DNA from: UBA2241 sp963777895
GTDB lineage: Bacteria > Actinomycetota > Thermoleophilia > UBA2241
DNA length: 64,000 bases
Assembly (NCBI GenBank): GCA_963777895.1
Contig: CAVZSF010000003.1
Location: 1 to 64,000 of the forward strand
Direction: 5' to 3'
The notes under the pieces are model-generated. The model did not search any database and was not told the origin of the DNA. It saw only the letters and a list, made by a program, of their open reading frames with translations. Made by a program: the position numbers and the translations under genes. Positions 40,689 to 52,588 of this stretch are shown piece by piece (the first letter of the stretch is position 1; each line of letters begins with the position of its first letter).

Positions 40689-42473
40689 TGCCCAACTTCT
40701 ACACCGACAACCCGGACCTCGTCGCCCAGCTCGACCGCCTCGACCTGGCGCGCATCGTCGCCTGGCGCGAGGACGACTACGCCCAGGCGCGCGACTTCGC
40801 CTACGCGCCGCGCGACTACGAGGACGCGGTCGACTCGTACCGGCGCACGCTCGAGATCGTCGGCGACATCGCCGGCGACTTCGTCGAGCCGCGCGCCGAG
40901 GACGTCGACCGCGCCGGCAGCGTCCTCGCCGACGGCGAGGTCTGCTACGCGCCCGGCATCGCGCGAGTCGCTCGAGCGCCTGCGCCAGGCCGACCTCATG
41001 GGCATCACGCTGCCGCGCCGGTACGGCGGCCTCAACTTCCCCGTCACCGTCTCGGTGATGATCGTCGAGATGGTCTCGCGCGCCGACCCGGCGCTGATGA
41101 ACATCTTCGGCCTGCAGGACATCGCCGAGACGGTCAACAAGTTCGCCTCGGACGAGATGAAGGAGGCCTACCTGCCGCGCTTCGCCAGCGGCGAGGTCAC
41201 CGGGTCGATGGCGCTCACCGAGCCGGAGGCCGGCAGCGACCTGCAGAACGTGCAGCTCAAGGCGACGCCGGCCGACGACGGCACCTGGCGCCTCAACGGC
41301 GTCAAGCGCTTCATCACCAACGGCTGCGGCCGCATCAGCCTCGTGCTGGCGCGCTCGGAGGAAGGGCACGACGGACGCGCGCGGCCTCTCGATGTTCCTC
41401 TACGAGCGCGACGAGCACATGCAGATCCGCCGCCTCGAGGACAAGCTCGGCATCCACGGCTCGCCGACCTGCGAGCTGCAGTTCGACGACGCGCCGGCGC
41501 TGCTCGTCGGCGAGCGCCGGCGCGGCCTGACGACCTACGTCATGAGCCTCATGAACGGCGCCCGCCTCGCGATCGCGGCGCAGGCGCAGGGCATCGCCGA
41601 GGCCGCCTACCGGGCGGCGGTGAAGTACGCCGACGAGCGCGTGCAGTTCGGCGCGCCGATCGCGACGCTCACCCCGGTGGCGGCCATGCTGGCCGACATG
41701 AAGGTGAGCGTCGAGGCGGCGCGCGCCCTGCTCTACGAGACGGCGCTGATCGTCGACCTCAAGGAAGGCCTCGAGCACCGCATCGAGCAGTTGCAGATGC
41801 GGCGCGGAGGCCGGCAGCTTCGCCGGCCGGCCGCCGCCGACGACGCTGCCGCCGCCACGCGCCACGAGCTCAAGGACCTGCGCGCCGAGCTCAAGACGCT
41901 TCAACCGGCTCGCCGAGCCTCTACACGCCGCTCGCCAAGGCCTGCTGCACCGAGATGGCCAACCAGGTCGCCTACGACTCGCTGCAGGTCCACGGCGGCT
42001 CGGGCTACATGCGCGACTTCGCCGTCGAGCGCCACGCGCGCGACGCGCGCATCACCAACATCTACGAGGGGACGACGCAGCTCCAGGTCGTCGCCGCGAT
42101 CGGCGGCGTGCTCTCGGGGACGCTCTCCGACCGGCTCGACGAGTACGACGCCGGCGACTACGCGCGCGACGCCCGAGCTGCTGGCGCGCGTGCGGCACGC
42201 CCGCGCGCGCCTGCCAGGCCGCGATCGACCACGTGCGCGCGCTCGACGACACGCGCTACCGCGACTTCCACAGCCGGCGGCTGGTGGAGATGGCGATCGA
42301 CGTGATCTGCGGCTACCTGCTCCTGCGCGAGGCGCAGGACGACGCCCGCAAGCTGCTCGTGGCGCGGCACTTCGTCGCCGCGATGGCGGGACGCGTCGAA
42401 GGGGCGGCGACGACGGTCCTCGACCGGCGACCCCGGCCAGCTCGACGAGCTGGCCGCCCTCGCCGGCGACTGA
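40688..42473 (+). CDS. acyl-CoA dehydrogenase, large form, frame-disrupted
   Basis: About 595 residues after correction. LRQADLMGITLPRRYGGLNF, SMALTEPEAGSDLQ (FAD/substrate site), NGVKRFITNG, LSMFLYERD, EDKLGIHGSPTCELQF, ARLAIAAQAQGIAEAAYRAA and YDSLQVHGGSGYMRDF with NIYEGTTQLQ (catalytic Glu position) are all present. A charged insert at about 41790-41900 and a C-terminal helical extension (to 42473) make it longer than the ~380-residue core family, like FadE-type or AidB-related enzymes. It oxidises acyl-CoA to enoyl-CoA and hands electrons to EtfAB just upstream. Base errors cluster near 40965, 41370, 41810, 41905, 42175. Confidence 0.83.
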
Positions 42474-42514
42474 CGCCGGCTCAGGCGGCTGCGCCGCCCC
42501 CGCCGGCCGCTTCC

Positions 42515-44729
42515 TCACCCGAACGTCTCGCACCCGGTTCTTGCCGCCGCGCTTCGCCTTGTAGAGCGCGGCGTCGGCGTTGCGCACGAGGTCCTCGACG
42601 GTGTCGCTCTGCCGCGGGTAGACGAGGCCACGCCGACGCTCACCGTGAGGCGGCTGCTCAGCCGGCCGGCCGACCCGTGAGCGCAGGCGCGCCGCGAACC
42701 GCGCTCCGCACGCGCTCGGCGACCGCCACCGCTCCGTCGTGGTTGCCGGGCGCCGGCTCGCGCAGCGGCCTCTCGTCTTCGCGCCCTCTCGCCTCGGCGG
42801 CACCGGCATCGCGAGCTGCGGGTCGGCGGCGCCGTCCATCGGCGTGTTGGGCAGGATCACGGCGAACTCCTCGCCGCCGTACCGCGCCGCGATGTCGACG
42901 TCCTCGCCGCAAGGCCGCGCTGAGGATGCCGCGCGACCTCGCGCAGGACCTCGTCGCCGGCCACGTGGCCGTGGGTGTCGTTGAACGCCTTGAAGTCGTC
43001 GATGTCGATCATGAGCAGCGACACCGGCGTGTCGTAACGCGCGGGCCCGTGCGACCTCCTGGCCGAGCCGCTCGTAGAAGTAGCGGTGGTTGTAGAGGCC
43101 CGTGAGGCCGTCGGTGATCGCCCGCTGCTCGCTCGAGCGGTACAGGCGCGCGTGCTCGATGGCGACGGCGGCCTGCTCGGCCAGCGCCTGCGCGAGCTCG
43201 AGTCTCCTCGGGCGTGAACGGCGCTCGCGCTCCGTCTCGATCAGGACGAGCAGGCCGTACGGGACGTCGTTGAACACCAGCGGCACGTTCAGGTACGCCT
43301 TGTCGCCGAACTTCTCGAAGGAGTCCACGGCGACCGGGGTCACGTCCGGGTCCGAGGCGTACTGCTCGACCGGGAGCCTTGCCGACGATGATCGCCCGCT
43401 CCTCCGGCTCGTCGTCCAGCGAGAACGTCTGGTGCAGCGACTCGTAGGCGAGGGGGTCGCGGATGCGCGCTGTACAGTGGCCACCACGGTCACCGTGTTG
43501 GCCGTCCGCGTCGAACTCCTGGATCTGGCACTGCTGGCAGTCGAGAGCCTCGCGCGGCCGTGCGCGCGACGGTCTCGAGCACCTCGTCGAGGTCGACGCT
43601 CGAGGTGATCGCCTGCGTCGACTCGAGCAGCGAGTCGAGGCGCCGGTTCTGCTCTTCGAGCCGGCGCAGGAGCTGCGCGTTGCGCATGGCGATCGCCGCC
43701 TGCTCGCCCAGCGCCCGCGCGATCTCGCGCTCCTCCTCGGTGAAGTGCGCGCTCGCGCTCCGTCTCGAAGAAGACGAGCAGCCCGACGGGCCGACCCTCG
43801 TTCGACGAGCGGGACGGTGAGGATCGTCTTCTCGCCGTTGTCGATCATCGAAGCGCCGGTTCGCCGGGTCCAGCGTGGGGTCGGAGACCTTCTCCTCGCT
43901 TGATCTCGCCGCCGTAGAGCGTGTCCCGGTCGCCGGGGTAGTCGCGCAGCGAGAAGGTGCGGCCGACCCAGTCTGCTCGGGTCGTCGTCCGGGGATGCGC
44001 TGGTAGAAGGCGACGACCTTCAGCGTCTCCGTCTCGGCGTCGTAGCGCGTTGATGGCGCACTCGGCGGTCCCGAGGGCCTCGCCGGCCGCCCGCGCGATC
44101 GTCTGCAGCAGCTCGTCGAGGTCGAGCGTCGACGACATCGCGCGGCTCGGCGTCGACCAGCGCGCGCGAGGCGCCGGTTCTGCTGCGCCTCCCGGCGGAA
44201 CATGCGCGCGTTGTGGATCGCCACGGCCGCGGGCACGGCGAGCCGGGCGAGCAGCTCGTGCTCCTCCGGCGGTGAAACGCCGCGGCCAGCGCTTCTCGAC
44301 CAGCGTGAGGACACCGATGGCCTCGTCGTTGAAGGTGAGCGGCACCGACAGGACGCTCTGCTCGCCCCAGTGCCTCCATCTCCGCGCGGTCGACGGGATC
44401 GAGGTCGGGGTCGTCGAGGTGATGCTCGCGCACGCCGCCCTCCGCCAGCGATGAGCGCGCGTAGGTCGGGCCGCCCGGCGATGTCGCACGATCGTGCCGA
44501 TCCAGGCGTGGTCCGCGGCGGTGATCTCGCGCGACCACATCGCCGTCGCCGACCAAGGCCTGCCCTCGAGGGGCCGGTACTCGTAGACGTCGCACTCCCA
44601 GACGTCGAACAGCTCGGTCAGGCGCCGCGCGATCGTCGAGAGGACCTCGTCGAGCTCGAGACTCGACGAGAGCGCGGCGCTCGACTTCGAGCGCCAGTCG
44701 AGGCACGCGCGTGCCTGTCCTGCCAGCAT
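42515..44729 (-). CDS. triple-GAF diguanylate cyclase-like protein, frame-disrupted
   Basis: Third of three tandem paralogues on the minus strand. Fragments of three GAF domains are seen (ELFDVWECDVYEYRPLEG; ALGTAECAINALR; CQQCQIQEFDADG), each with the LSVPLTFNDEAIGVLTL-type core, then DGLTGLYNHRYFYERLGQEV and the active-site loop ARYGGEEFAVILPNT of a GGDEF domain. The I-site position reads EDVD, not RxxD. The end is TGA at 42515 after one correction (KNRVETFG). More than ten single-base errors. Cytosolic; expected to make c-di-GMP in response to ligands bound by the GAF domains. Confidence 0.7.
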
Positions 44730-44731
44730 CC

Positions 44732-46835
<2,104 letters not shown>

Positions 46836-46843
<8 letters not shown>

Positions 46844-48908
46844 TGAACACCTCGACCCGGTTCTTGCCGAGGCGCTTCGCCAGGTACAGCGCCTTGTCGG
46901 CGGCCCGCACGAGCTCCTCCGGGTCGCCGACCGCGCCGGGGTACGAACCCACGCCCACACTGACCGTGACGGCGGCGCCCTCGACGCCGGAGACATCGCC
47001 CTCCTCGATGCTCGCGCGGATGCGCTCGCCGACGGTGCGCGCACCGATCTCCTGGGAGGGCGGGAGATCCTCGCCGGCAGCCTGGAGCCGCGCGACCTGC
47101 CGGACGAGGCGGTCGCCGACGGCGAAGGCGCCGTCGCGTGCGGTGTTGGGCAGCAGGACGGCGAACTCCTCCCCTCCGTAGCGAGCGACGAGGTCGACCC
47201 CCTGCCTGACCTGTTCGTCGAGCAGGCTGCCGACGGCGGTGAGCACGCGGTCGCCCAGCGGGTGGCCGAACGTGTCGTTGAACAGCTTGAAGTCGTCGAT
47301 GTCGAGCATGAGGAGCGACAGGGGGAGGCCGTAGCGCTGCGCGCGTGCGAACTCGTCGCGAAGCCGGTCGTAGAAGTAGCGGTGGTTGTACAGCCCGGTG
47401 AGGCCGTCCCTGATCGCCTGCTCCTCGACCACGTGGTAGAGCCGCGCGTTGGCGAGAGCGGCCGCGGCCTGGCCGGCCAGGATCTGGACCAGGTCCACGT
47501 CCTCGTCCGAAAGGGCCGGCCCGTCGCCGCGGCGCAGCTCGATGAGTCCTTCCACCGTGTCGCGCAGCACGAGAGGCGCCACCAGCCGGTGGCCCCCGTC
47601 CGCACCCCCCTGGACGGCCAGCCGGGTCTTCACGGCGCGCGTCGCGAGGTCGTCCGCGACAGCTGCCTCGCCCTCGTCGAACAGCATCACGCTCACATCT
47701 TGCTCGCCCACGGCGAACAGCCGGAGCGCCTCTTCGCGGATGGCCGCGGTGACCGCCTCGGCGTCGAGCGACGACGCCAGGGCGCGGCTGGTCTCGAGCA
47801 GGGCGAGAAGGCGGTCGTTCTGCTCCCACTGGCGGCGATAGAGGCGCGCATGCACGATGGCGACGGCGGCCTGCTCGCCGAGGGCGCGCGCGAGCTCCAT
47901 CTCGTCGTCCGAGAACGTCCGCTCGCGCTCCGTCTCGATGAGCACGAGCTCACCGACCGGGTCCCCCTCGAAGAGCAGCGGGACATTGAGGCAGGTCTTC
48001 TCACCCCACTCCGTCATGGAGTCGCGCACGTACGGCGTCAGGGTGGAGTCGGACAGGGTGTCGACCTGGATGGCGCCGTTGGCGAGAAGCTCCCGGTCTC
48101 CTGGCCGGTCGTCGACTGAGTATGTCTTGCCGATCTGGGACTCGGCGCCCTCGTCCGCGACCGTCTGGTAGATGGCGCGGAACACCCAGACCTCGTCGAC
48201 GGGCTCGTACTCGTAGATCACCGCTTCTGCCGTCGCCAGCGCCCCCGAAGCCTGACGCGCGACCACGGCGAGGATGTCCTCGAGGACGACCGCGGATGTG
48301 AGGGTACGGCTCGAGTCGAGAAGCGAGGCGAGCGCCCGTTCCTGCTCCTCCTGCCGCCGGAAGGCCTGAGCGTTCGTGACCGCGAGCGCCGCCGGCAGGG
48401 TCAGCAGTCGCAGAAGCTCTTTGTCCTCGTCGGTGAAATGGCGGATGGAGCGCTTCTCGATGACGGTGAGGCAGCCGACGACGCGCTCCTCGATCGCCAG
48501 GGGGACGGAGATCGTCGCCAGCTCACCCCACTCCATCATGAGCTGGCGATCGGTCTCGTCCATCTCCGCGTCGTCGGCGTAGCTCTCGTCCGTCCGGCCC
48601 TCGAGCAGGACGCCATGGTAGGACGGACGCTGCGCGAGCGACCAGACGGTGCCGACCCACTCGCGATCCTCCTGGCTCATCTCGCGCGCCCAAGCGGCCG
48701 TCGCCACGATCGTCTCGGTCTCGGGGTCGTACTGGTAGAGGTCGCATTCCCACACGTCGAGCGCCTGCGCGATGCGCCGCGCGACGTTCTCGAGGACGTC
48801 CTCGAGCATGAGATAAGAGGTCAGCTCGGCGCTGACCTCGCAGGCGATCTTGAACTTGCCGTCTTCGGTCGTCGATCCTCTCAAGCGGCGACGCTCCTCT
48901 CCGCGCAC
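46836..48908 (-). CDS. triple-GAF diguanylate cyclase
   Basis: First and only intact member of the array, 690 residues from GTG 48908. GAF domains lie at about 22-175, 200-355 and 375-520, each with a WECDLYQYDPETET or IYEYEPVDE-type beta core and an LPAALAVTNAQAF/EQAAVAIVHARLY signalling helix. The GGDEF domain (about 520-690) has DGLTGLYNHRYFYDRL, MLDIDDFKLFND and the active loop RYGGEEFAVLLPNT; GGEEF is a catalytically competent variant. The inhibitory RxxD site is replaced by QGVD. No membrane helix or EAL domain. It overlaps the next gene by 8 bases. Confidence 0.9.
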
Positions 48909-49112
48909 TTGGTCTATCGGCAGCCACAGGCGTAGCCATAAGAGGCGACAGTGGTACGAGCGTCTAGAGGCAGTCCCGGACGAGGACGGTGGAAAGAGAG
49001 TACGAGTCCCGGGCTACGGTCTCGAGCGGACGCGGCTCTGCCGCATGACCTCGTGGTTCTCGCGTGGAGGTTGGGCGGCCGGCGGACCCGAAGAGTTCGC
49101 CGCCGGCCGTGC

Positions 49113-50510
49113 CTAGTGACTCGGAGACCGGGCGGCGGCCGGCGCTGGATGCGCCGGCCGGAAGCGCAGGCGCACCGCATCGAGCGTGCAGAGCAGCGCG
49201 GCGAGCTGCGCCTGTACGAGAGCACGCACGGGCACAGGCTCGATCGCCCCCGCCGTGGCGAGGCGGAGGACGCGTGAGCGCAGCTTCTCCTCGGCGACCG
49301 CGCTGACGCCCTCGAGCACGTCGTTCTGCTCGGGCTCCGCCCGCGCCATGCTCCACAGGTGGCCGACCCGCGAAAGCGCGCCGAGCTCGCGCAGGTACAG
49401 CGAGTCGAAGAGCTGCGCCACGGTCGCCTCCTCGTCGAAGCGGCGCTCGCTGCGCACCATCTCGCGCTCCGCGGGCAGGTCGTCCTTGACACCCATCAGC
49501 CAGGCCTGCAGCGCACGCTGCCACGGTGACTCCTGCGTGAGGTGAGGTGCCGCCTCCAGATATCGCTCGCGGAGCCACTCGACGTAGCCCTGCTCGACCT
49601 CGATGCCGCGCTCCTTCGCCTCCCGCCGGGTGAGGCCGGCCGCGGCCCGATCGGCCGCCTTCGGGCTCGTGAAGAAGGGCACCTCCGCGACCAGGGTGAA
49701 GCAGTCCCACAGGGCGGTCGCGTAGCTGTCGCTCGAATCGCCGCCCTGCAACGCGACCGCGGGGTCCGTGCCGTAACGTGCGTAGTACTCATAGTCGGCC
49801 CGCAGGTCGGAGGCTTCGAACATCGCGTCGGCGAAGGCATGGAGGTACGGCATCTCGGGCTCGCCGCGGTGCACCGGGATCTTCGCCCCCGCGAGCACCG
49901 CGGCAAGGTCCTCGCGCAGCGCCTCGTCGTCGTGGGACAGGTAGAAGTACCCGCCGCAGTAGTGCGCGTTGTGCAGGCCCATGTAGAGGTCGACCGGCGC
50001 GCGCTCGAACACGTTCATCACGGCGCGCGCCTCCGGCAGGGGCTTGGTGAACTCGTAGCGCTTGTACGCGAACGGGAAGGTCCACTCGAACTGTTCGACG
50101 AAGGCCGGTCGGTACTGCCGCAGGAGGAAACCGGCGAGGTCGCCCGGCTCGTCGAACCACGCCTCGTTCAGTCGCATCCCGTCCGGGTCGGCGACCTTGA
50201 CGACGGAGAACCTGAAGCCCAGACGCTCGCAGAGATCCGTCTCTGCCAGCAGGGTAAGGAGGTGCTCCAGCACGAGCGTGCCGATCGGCTCCTCGGGATG
50301 CGGGGCGCCCACCAGGACGCAGCGCAGCGGCCCGTCACCGACGTCGAGACAGCGCAGCTCGTGTCCGCCGCGTGAGGTGCCTGCCCGCCAAGCCGTCACG
50401 CGGGGCTGTGCGGCGAGCAGACGGTCGGTCGAAGCCTCGAGGTCGTCGACGCGCAGATAGCGGTCCCAGGCTGGGACGCTCGCGATGATGTCGTCGTAGC
50501 GAGGGATCAT
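49113..50510 (-). CDS. M14-family zinc carboxypeptidase
   Basis: 465 residues from ATG 50510. The zinc motif HxxE appears as GAPHPEEPIGTLVLEHLL (about residues 70-88), with the preceding LRCVLVGAPH strand. Later ADPDGMRLNEAWF and LYMGLHNAHYCGGYFYL (third zinc His region) match M14 carboxypeptidases; the general-base Glu is probably in the LVAEVPFFTSP segment. No signal peptide, so a cytoplasmic peptidase or amidase is likely. The C-terminal ~180 residues are helical and less conserved. It is transcribed alone. Confidence 0.82.
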   Translation of the reverse strand: MIPRYDDIIASVPAWDRYLRVDDLEASTDRLLAAQPRVTAWRAGTSRGGHELRCLDVGDGPLRCVLVGAPHPEEPIGTLVLEHLLTLLAETDLCERLGFRFSVVKVADPDGMRLNEAWFDEPGDLAGFLLRQYRPAFVEQFEWTFPFAYKRYEFTKPLPEARAVMNVFERAPVDLYMGLHNAHYCGGYFYLSHDDEALREDLAAVLAGAKIPVHRGEPEMPYLHAFADAMFEASDLRADYEYYARYGTDPAVALQGGDSSDSYATALWDCFTLVAEVPFFTSPKAADRAAAGLTRREAKERGIEVEQGYVEWLRERYLEAAPHLTQESPWQRALQAWLMGVKDDLPAEREMVRSERRFDEEATVAQLFDSLYLRELGALSRVGHLWSMARAEPEQNDVLEGVSAVAEEKLRSRVLRLATAGAIEPVPVRALVQAQLAALLCTLDAVRLRFRPAHPAPAAARSPSH

Positions 50511-50658
50511 GCGGCCGCCTTTCTGAGGAGCCGGTGGCGCTCTCGAAGAACGGGGGCCAGCTTAGCAGAAGCACTATCTTTGTCGGATTCGGCAGACTTT
50601 GCGGAAGGCCTAAAGGTTTCCTGGGAGCGGCCGATGAAAGGACCGGTACCCCCTTCAG

Positions 50659-50718
50659 AGGGCCGGGATCCCCCGGGGCAGGCTCGCCAGGCGAGCCGCC
50701 ACGGAAGATCCCGGCCCT
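50659..50718 (+). promoter_or_regulatory. structured leader with nested hairpins in a 319-bp intergenic region
   Basis: The 50511-50829 gap holds no gene. Within it a 12-bp perfect outer stem (AGGGCCGGGATC 50659-50670 / GATCCCGGCCCT 50707-50718) encloses a 7-bp inner stem (GGCTCGC-CAG-GCGAGCC, 50681-50697). Smaller hairpins flank it (CCCTTCAGAGGG before, CCCCTTTCCAGGGG after). There is no good T-run, so a leader RNA element, a repeat or an inefficient terminator all fit. It lies about 110 bases upstream of the small gene at 50830. Confidence 0.45.
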
Positions 50719-50829
50719 TCCCCTTTCCAGGGGCCTCCCGGCACCCGATCCGCCCTCGAAAGGCGCCCGTTCCCTCTGGCGAGCGCGGCGCCCGCTGTGC
50801 TACGGTTCGGCCGTGGAGATGGAGGCGAG

Positions 50830-51027
50830 ATGATCTACTGCGTGGTGCCGCCCGAGCTGGGGGAAGAGGCGTTCCGTCGGCTCGTCGACCACTATCGCGA
50901 CAACCCCAACGTGAAGGTCATCATGGACCGGCGGCAGGGTGAACGGCGCCGCGACAAGTCCGGCGGCGGGGTGCGCGAGACGCGCGACCGCCGCCGCCGC
51001 CGGCTACCCGGCGACTACGACGTCTGA
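50830..51027 (+). CDS. small conserved hypothetical protein, basic C-terminus
   Basis: 65 residues from ATG 50830 with GGAGGCG upstream. An N-terminal beta-alpha unit (YCVVPPELGEEAFRRLVDHY, then NVKVIMDRRQ) is followed by a strongly basic tail (GERRRDKSG..., DRRRRRLPGDYDV). Short proteins of this VVPxEL...VxVxxERR type occur in Actinomycetota by my recollection, with no assigned function; the tail could bind nucleic acid. It precedes a thioesterase gene by 36 bases. Confidence 0.7.
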   Translation: MIYCVVPPELGEEAFRRLVDHYRDNPNVKVIMDRRQGERRRDKSGGGVRETRDRRRRRLPGDYDV

Positions 51028-51063
51028 TCGTCCCACGAACCGCTCTCCGACCCGACTGCTGCC

Positions 51064-51540
51064 ATGACCCAGCGCCGCCGCGGTACACAGACCAGCGTCG
51101 TCCTCTCCTCGCTCATGATGCCGGCCGACGCCAACTTCATGGGCAACATCCACGGCGGCGTCATCATGAAGCTCATCGACGAGGCGGCCGGGACCTGCGC
51201 CTTCCAGTACTGCCGCACGCGCGTCGTCACGGCCGCCATCGACCGCATCGACTTCCACTACCCGGTGCAGATCGGCAACTTGATCTCGCTCAAGGCCAAC
51301 ATGAACTTCACCGGCACCAAGTCGATGGAGGTCGGCGTCCGGGTGGAGGCCGAGGACCTGACGACCGGCGTGATCACGCACTGCGCGTCGGCCTACCTCG
51401 TGTTCGTCGCGCTCAGCGACAGCGGCAGCCCGATCGCCGTTCCGCCGCTCGTCCCGCGCTCCGCCCAGCAGCGCCGTTGGTTCGACGAGGGGAAGGCGCG
51501 CCGGGACAAGCGGCTCGCCGAGCGCCAGCCGGCCGACTGA
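51064..51540 (+). CDS. acyl-CoA thioesterase, hotdog fold
   Basis: 158 residues from ATG 51064. The sequence MPADANFMGNIHGGVIMKLIDEAAG contains the NxHGGxIMxxIDEAA motif of the YciA/BACH acyl-CoA hydrolases, including the catalytic Asp/Glu region. TAAIDRIDFHYPVQIGNLI and MEVGVRVEAEDLTTG continue the hotdog fold. One domain, forming multimers. It hydrolyses acyl-CoA to free acid and CoA. The Arg/Lys-rich end (EGKARRDKRLAER) is normal for the family. Confidence 0.9.
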   Translation: MTQRRRGTQTSVVLSSLMMPADANFMGNIHGGVIMKLIDEAAGTCAFQYCRTRVVTAAIDRIDFHYPVQIGNLISLKANMNFTGTKSMEVGVRVEAEDLTTGVITHCASAYLVFVALSDSGSPIAVPPLVPRSAQQRRWFDEGKARRDKRLAERQPAD

Positions 51541-51593
51541 CGGGTCACACCCCCCGACGCAGCCCGCCTCCAGGCAGAAGGCAACCGGCCATC

Positions 51594-52454
51594 TCAGGCG
51601 AGGGCCGACACACGGCCCTCCAGCCGCAGCACCTCGCGCAACGCCTCGTGAGCCACGTCGAGCTGGTCCCCCGTAGGCTCGCTCGTCGTGAAGAGACGCT
51701 GCATCTCGATGCCGGGCAGTCGCAGGGCGGCGGCGAGCGGGTGGTCCTGATGGCGCGCCATCCAGCCGAAGACCTCGACCGCCGTGCCGAGTGAGACCAG
51801 GCTGGCGATGAGGGTCGCCAGCGGCTTGCGCTCCTGGCCGGCCGCCCGCAGCAGCAGGCCGGCCGCGACGTTGCTCAGCAGGAGGGGGGCGACGAGGTTG
51901 GAGCCGCAACGGGCATGCTCCTTGGCCGCATCCGCCGGCTCATCATCGCCCTCGTAGGCGGCCACGCTCTTGTGCTCGGCGCCGTGATACCGCGAGACCT
52001 CGGAGCCCCGCAGCGCGAGCAGCACGGGCAGCAGCGTGGCGCCCGCGATGGCCAGCTCGCTGACAACGGGAGCGCGCCGTCCCGTGCGGCGCAACATCGT
52101 GGTGAGCACAGCGCCGCCGACCGACGCGCCGAGTAGGCGCGGGTCCTCCTGAGGGAGGATCGGCGTGCCGACGGCGCGTCGCACCGAAGGCAACACCGCC
52201 ATCGCCTCGCCGAGACGCAGGATGCCGCGCGCCAGCGGGACCTTCTGCAGCCGTTCGCGACCAGGCAGCCGCGCCTTGCGGCCCGACGTCACCTCGACGG
52301 TGCCGTCGGGCCGCCTCACGGCTGCCGCCCAGTACGATTCGCTCTGCAGCAGGACGCCGTCGCGCAGCGCCATGCCGCCGAGCTGGAGCGGCGCGCGGCC
52401 ACCCGCATCCGTGGCGATCGCCACGTCCGCTGCGTTCTGCGGTCGATCACTCAT
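51594..52454 (-). CDS. DUF1385 family membrane protein
   Basis: 286 residues. The N-terminal LQLGGMALRDGVLLQSESYW and VPLARGILRLGEAM, and the central RYHGAEHKSVAAYE followed by HARCGSNL, are the DUF1385 hallmarks. Hydrophobic segments near 125-145 and 182-225 suggest membrane association. The conserved His/Glu/Cys set hints at metal binding, but the function is unknown. The gene is convergent with the thioesterase and divergent from the MFS gene. Confidence 0.88.
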   Translation of the reverse strand: MSDRPQNAADVAIATDAGGRAPLQLGGMALRDGVLLQSESYWAAAVRRPDGTVEVTSGRKARLPGRERLQKVPLARGILRLGEAMAVLPSVRRAVGTPILPQEDPRLLGASVGGAVLTTMLRRTGRRAPVVSELAIAGATLLPVLLALRGSEVSRYHGAEHKSVAAYEGDDEPADAAKEHARCGSNLVAPLLLSNVAAGLLLRAAGQERKPLATLIASLVSLGTAVEVFGWMARHQDHPLAAALRLPGIEMQRLFTTSEPTGDQLDVAHEALREVLRLEGRVSALA

Positions 52455-52588
52455 CGCTGGCTCTCCATCTCATCCAGGGGCCGTCTGTGCCCCGTACCTT
52501 CCATACGGCGTCCCGTGTCTTCAAAGCCGTCCGGGCCTCAGGCCCGGCGCCGCGGCCCGTTCGCCCGAGTGTACCGCGCCCACGTAGA

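Noticed and set aside
38517..42473. Electron-bifurcating ETF system
   Set aside because: EtfAB with an acyl-CoA dehydrogenase is present but no FixC/FixX, ferredoxin-linked or caffeyl-CoA/lactate dehydrogenase partner is beside it; ordinary beta-oxidation ETF is sufficient.
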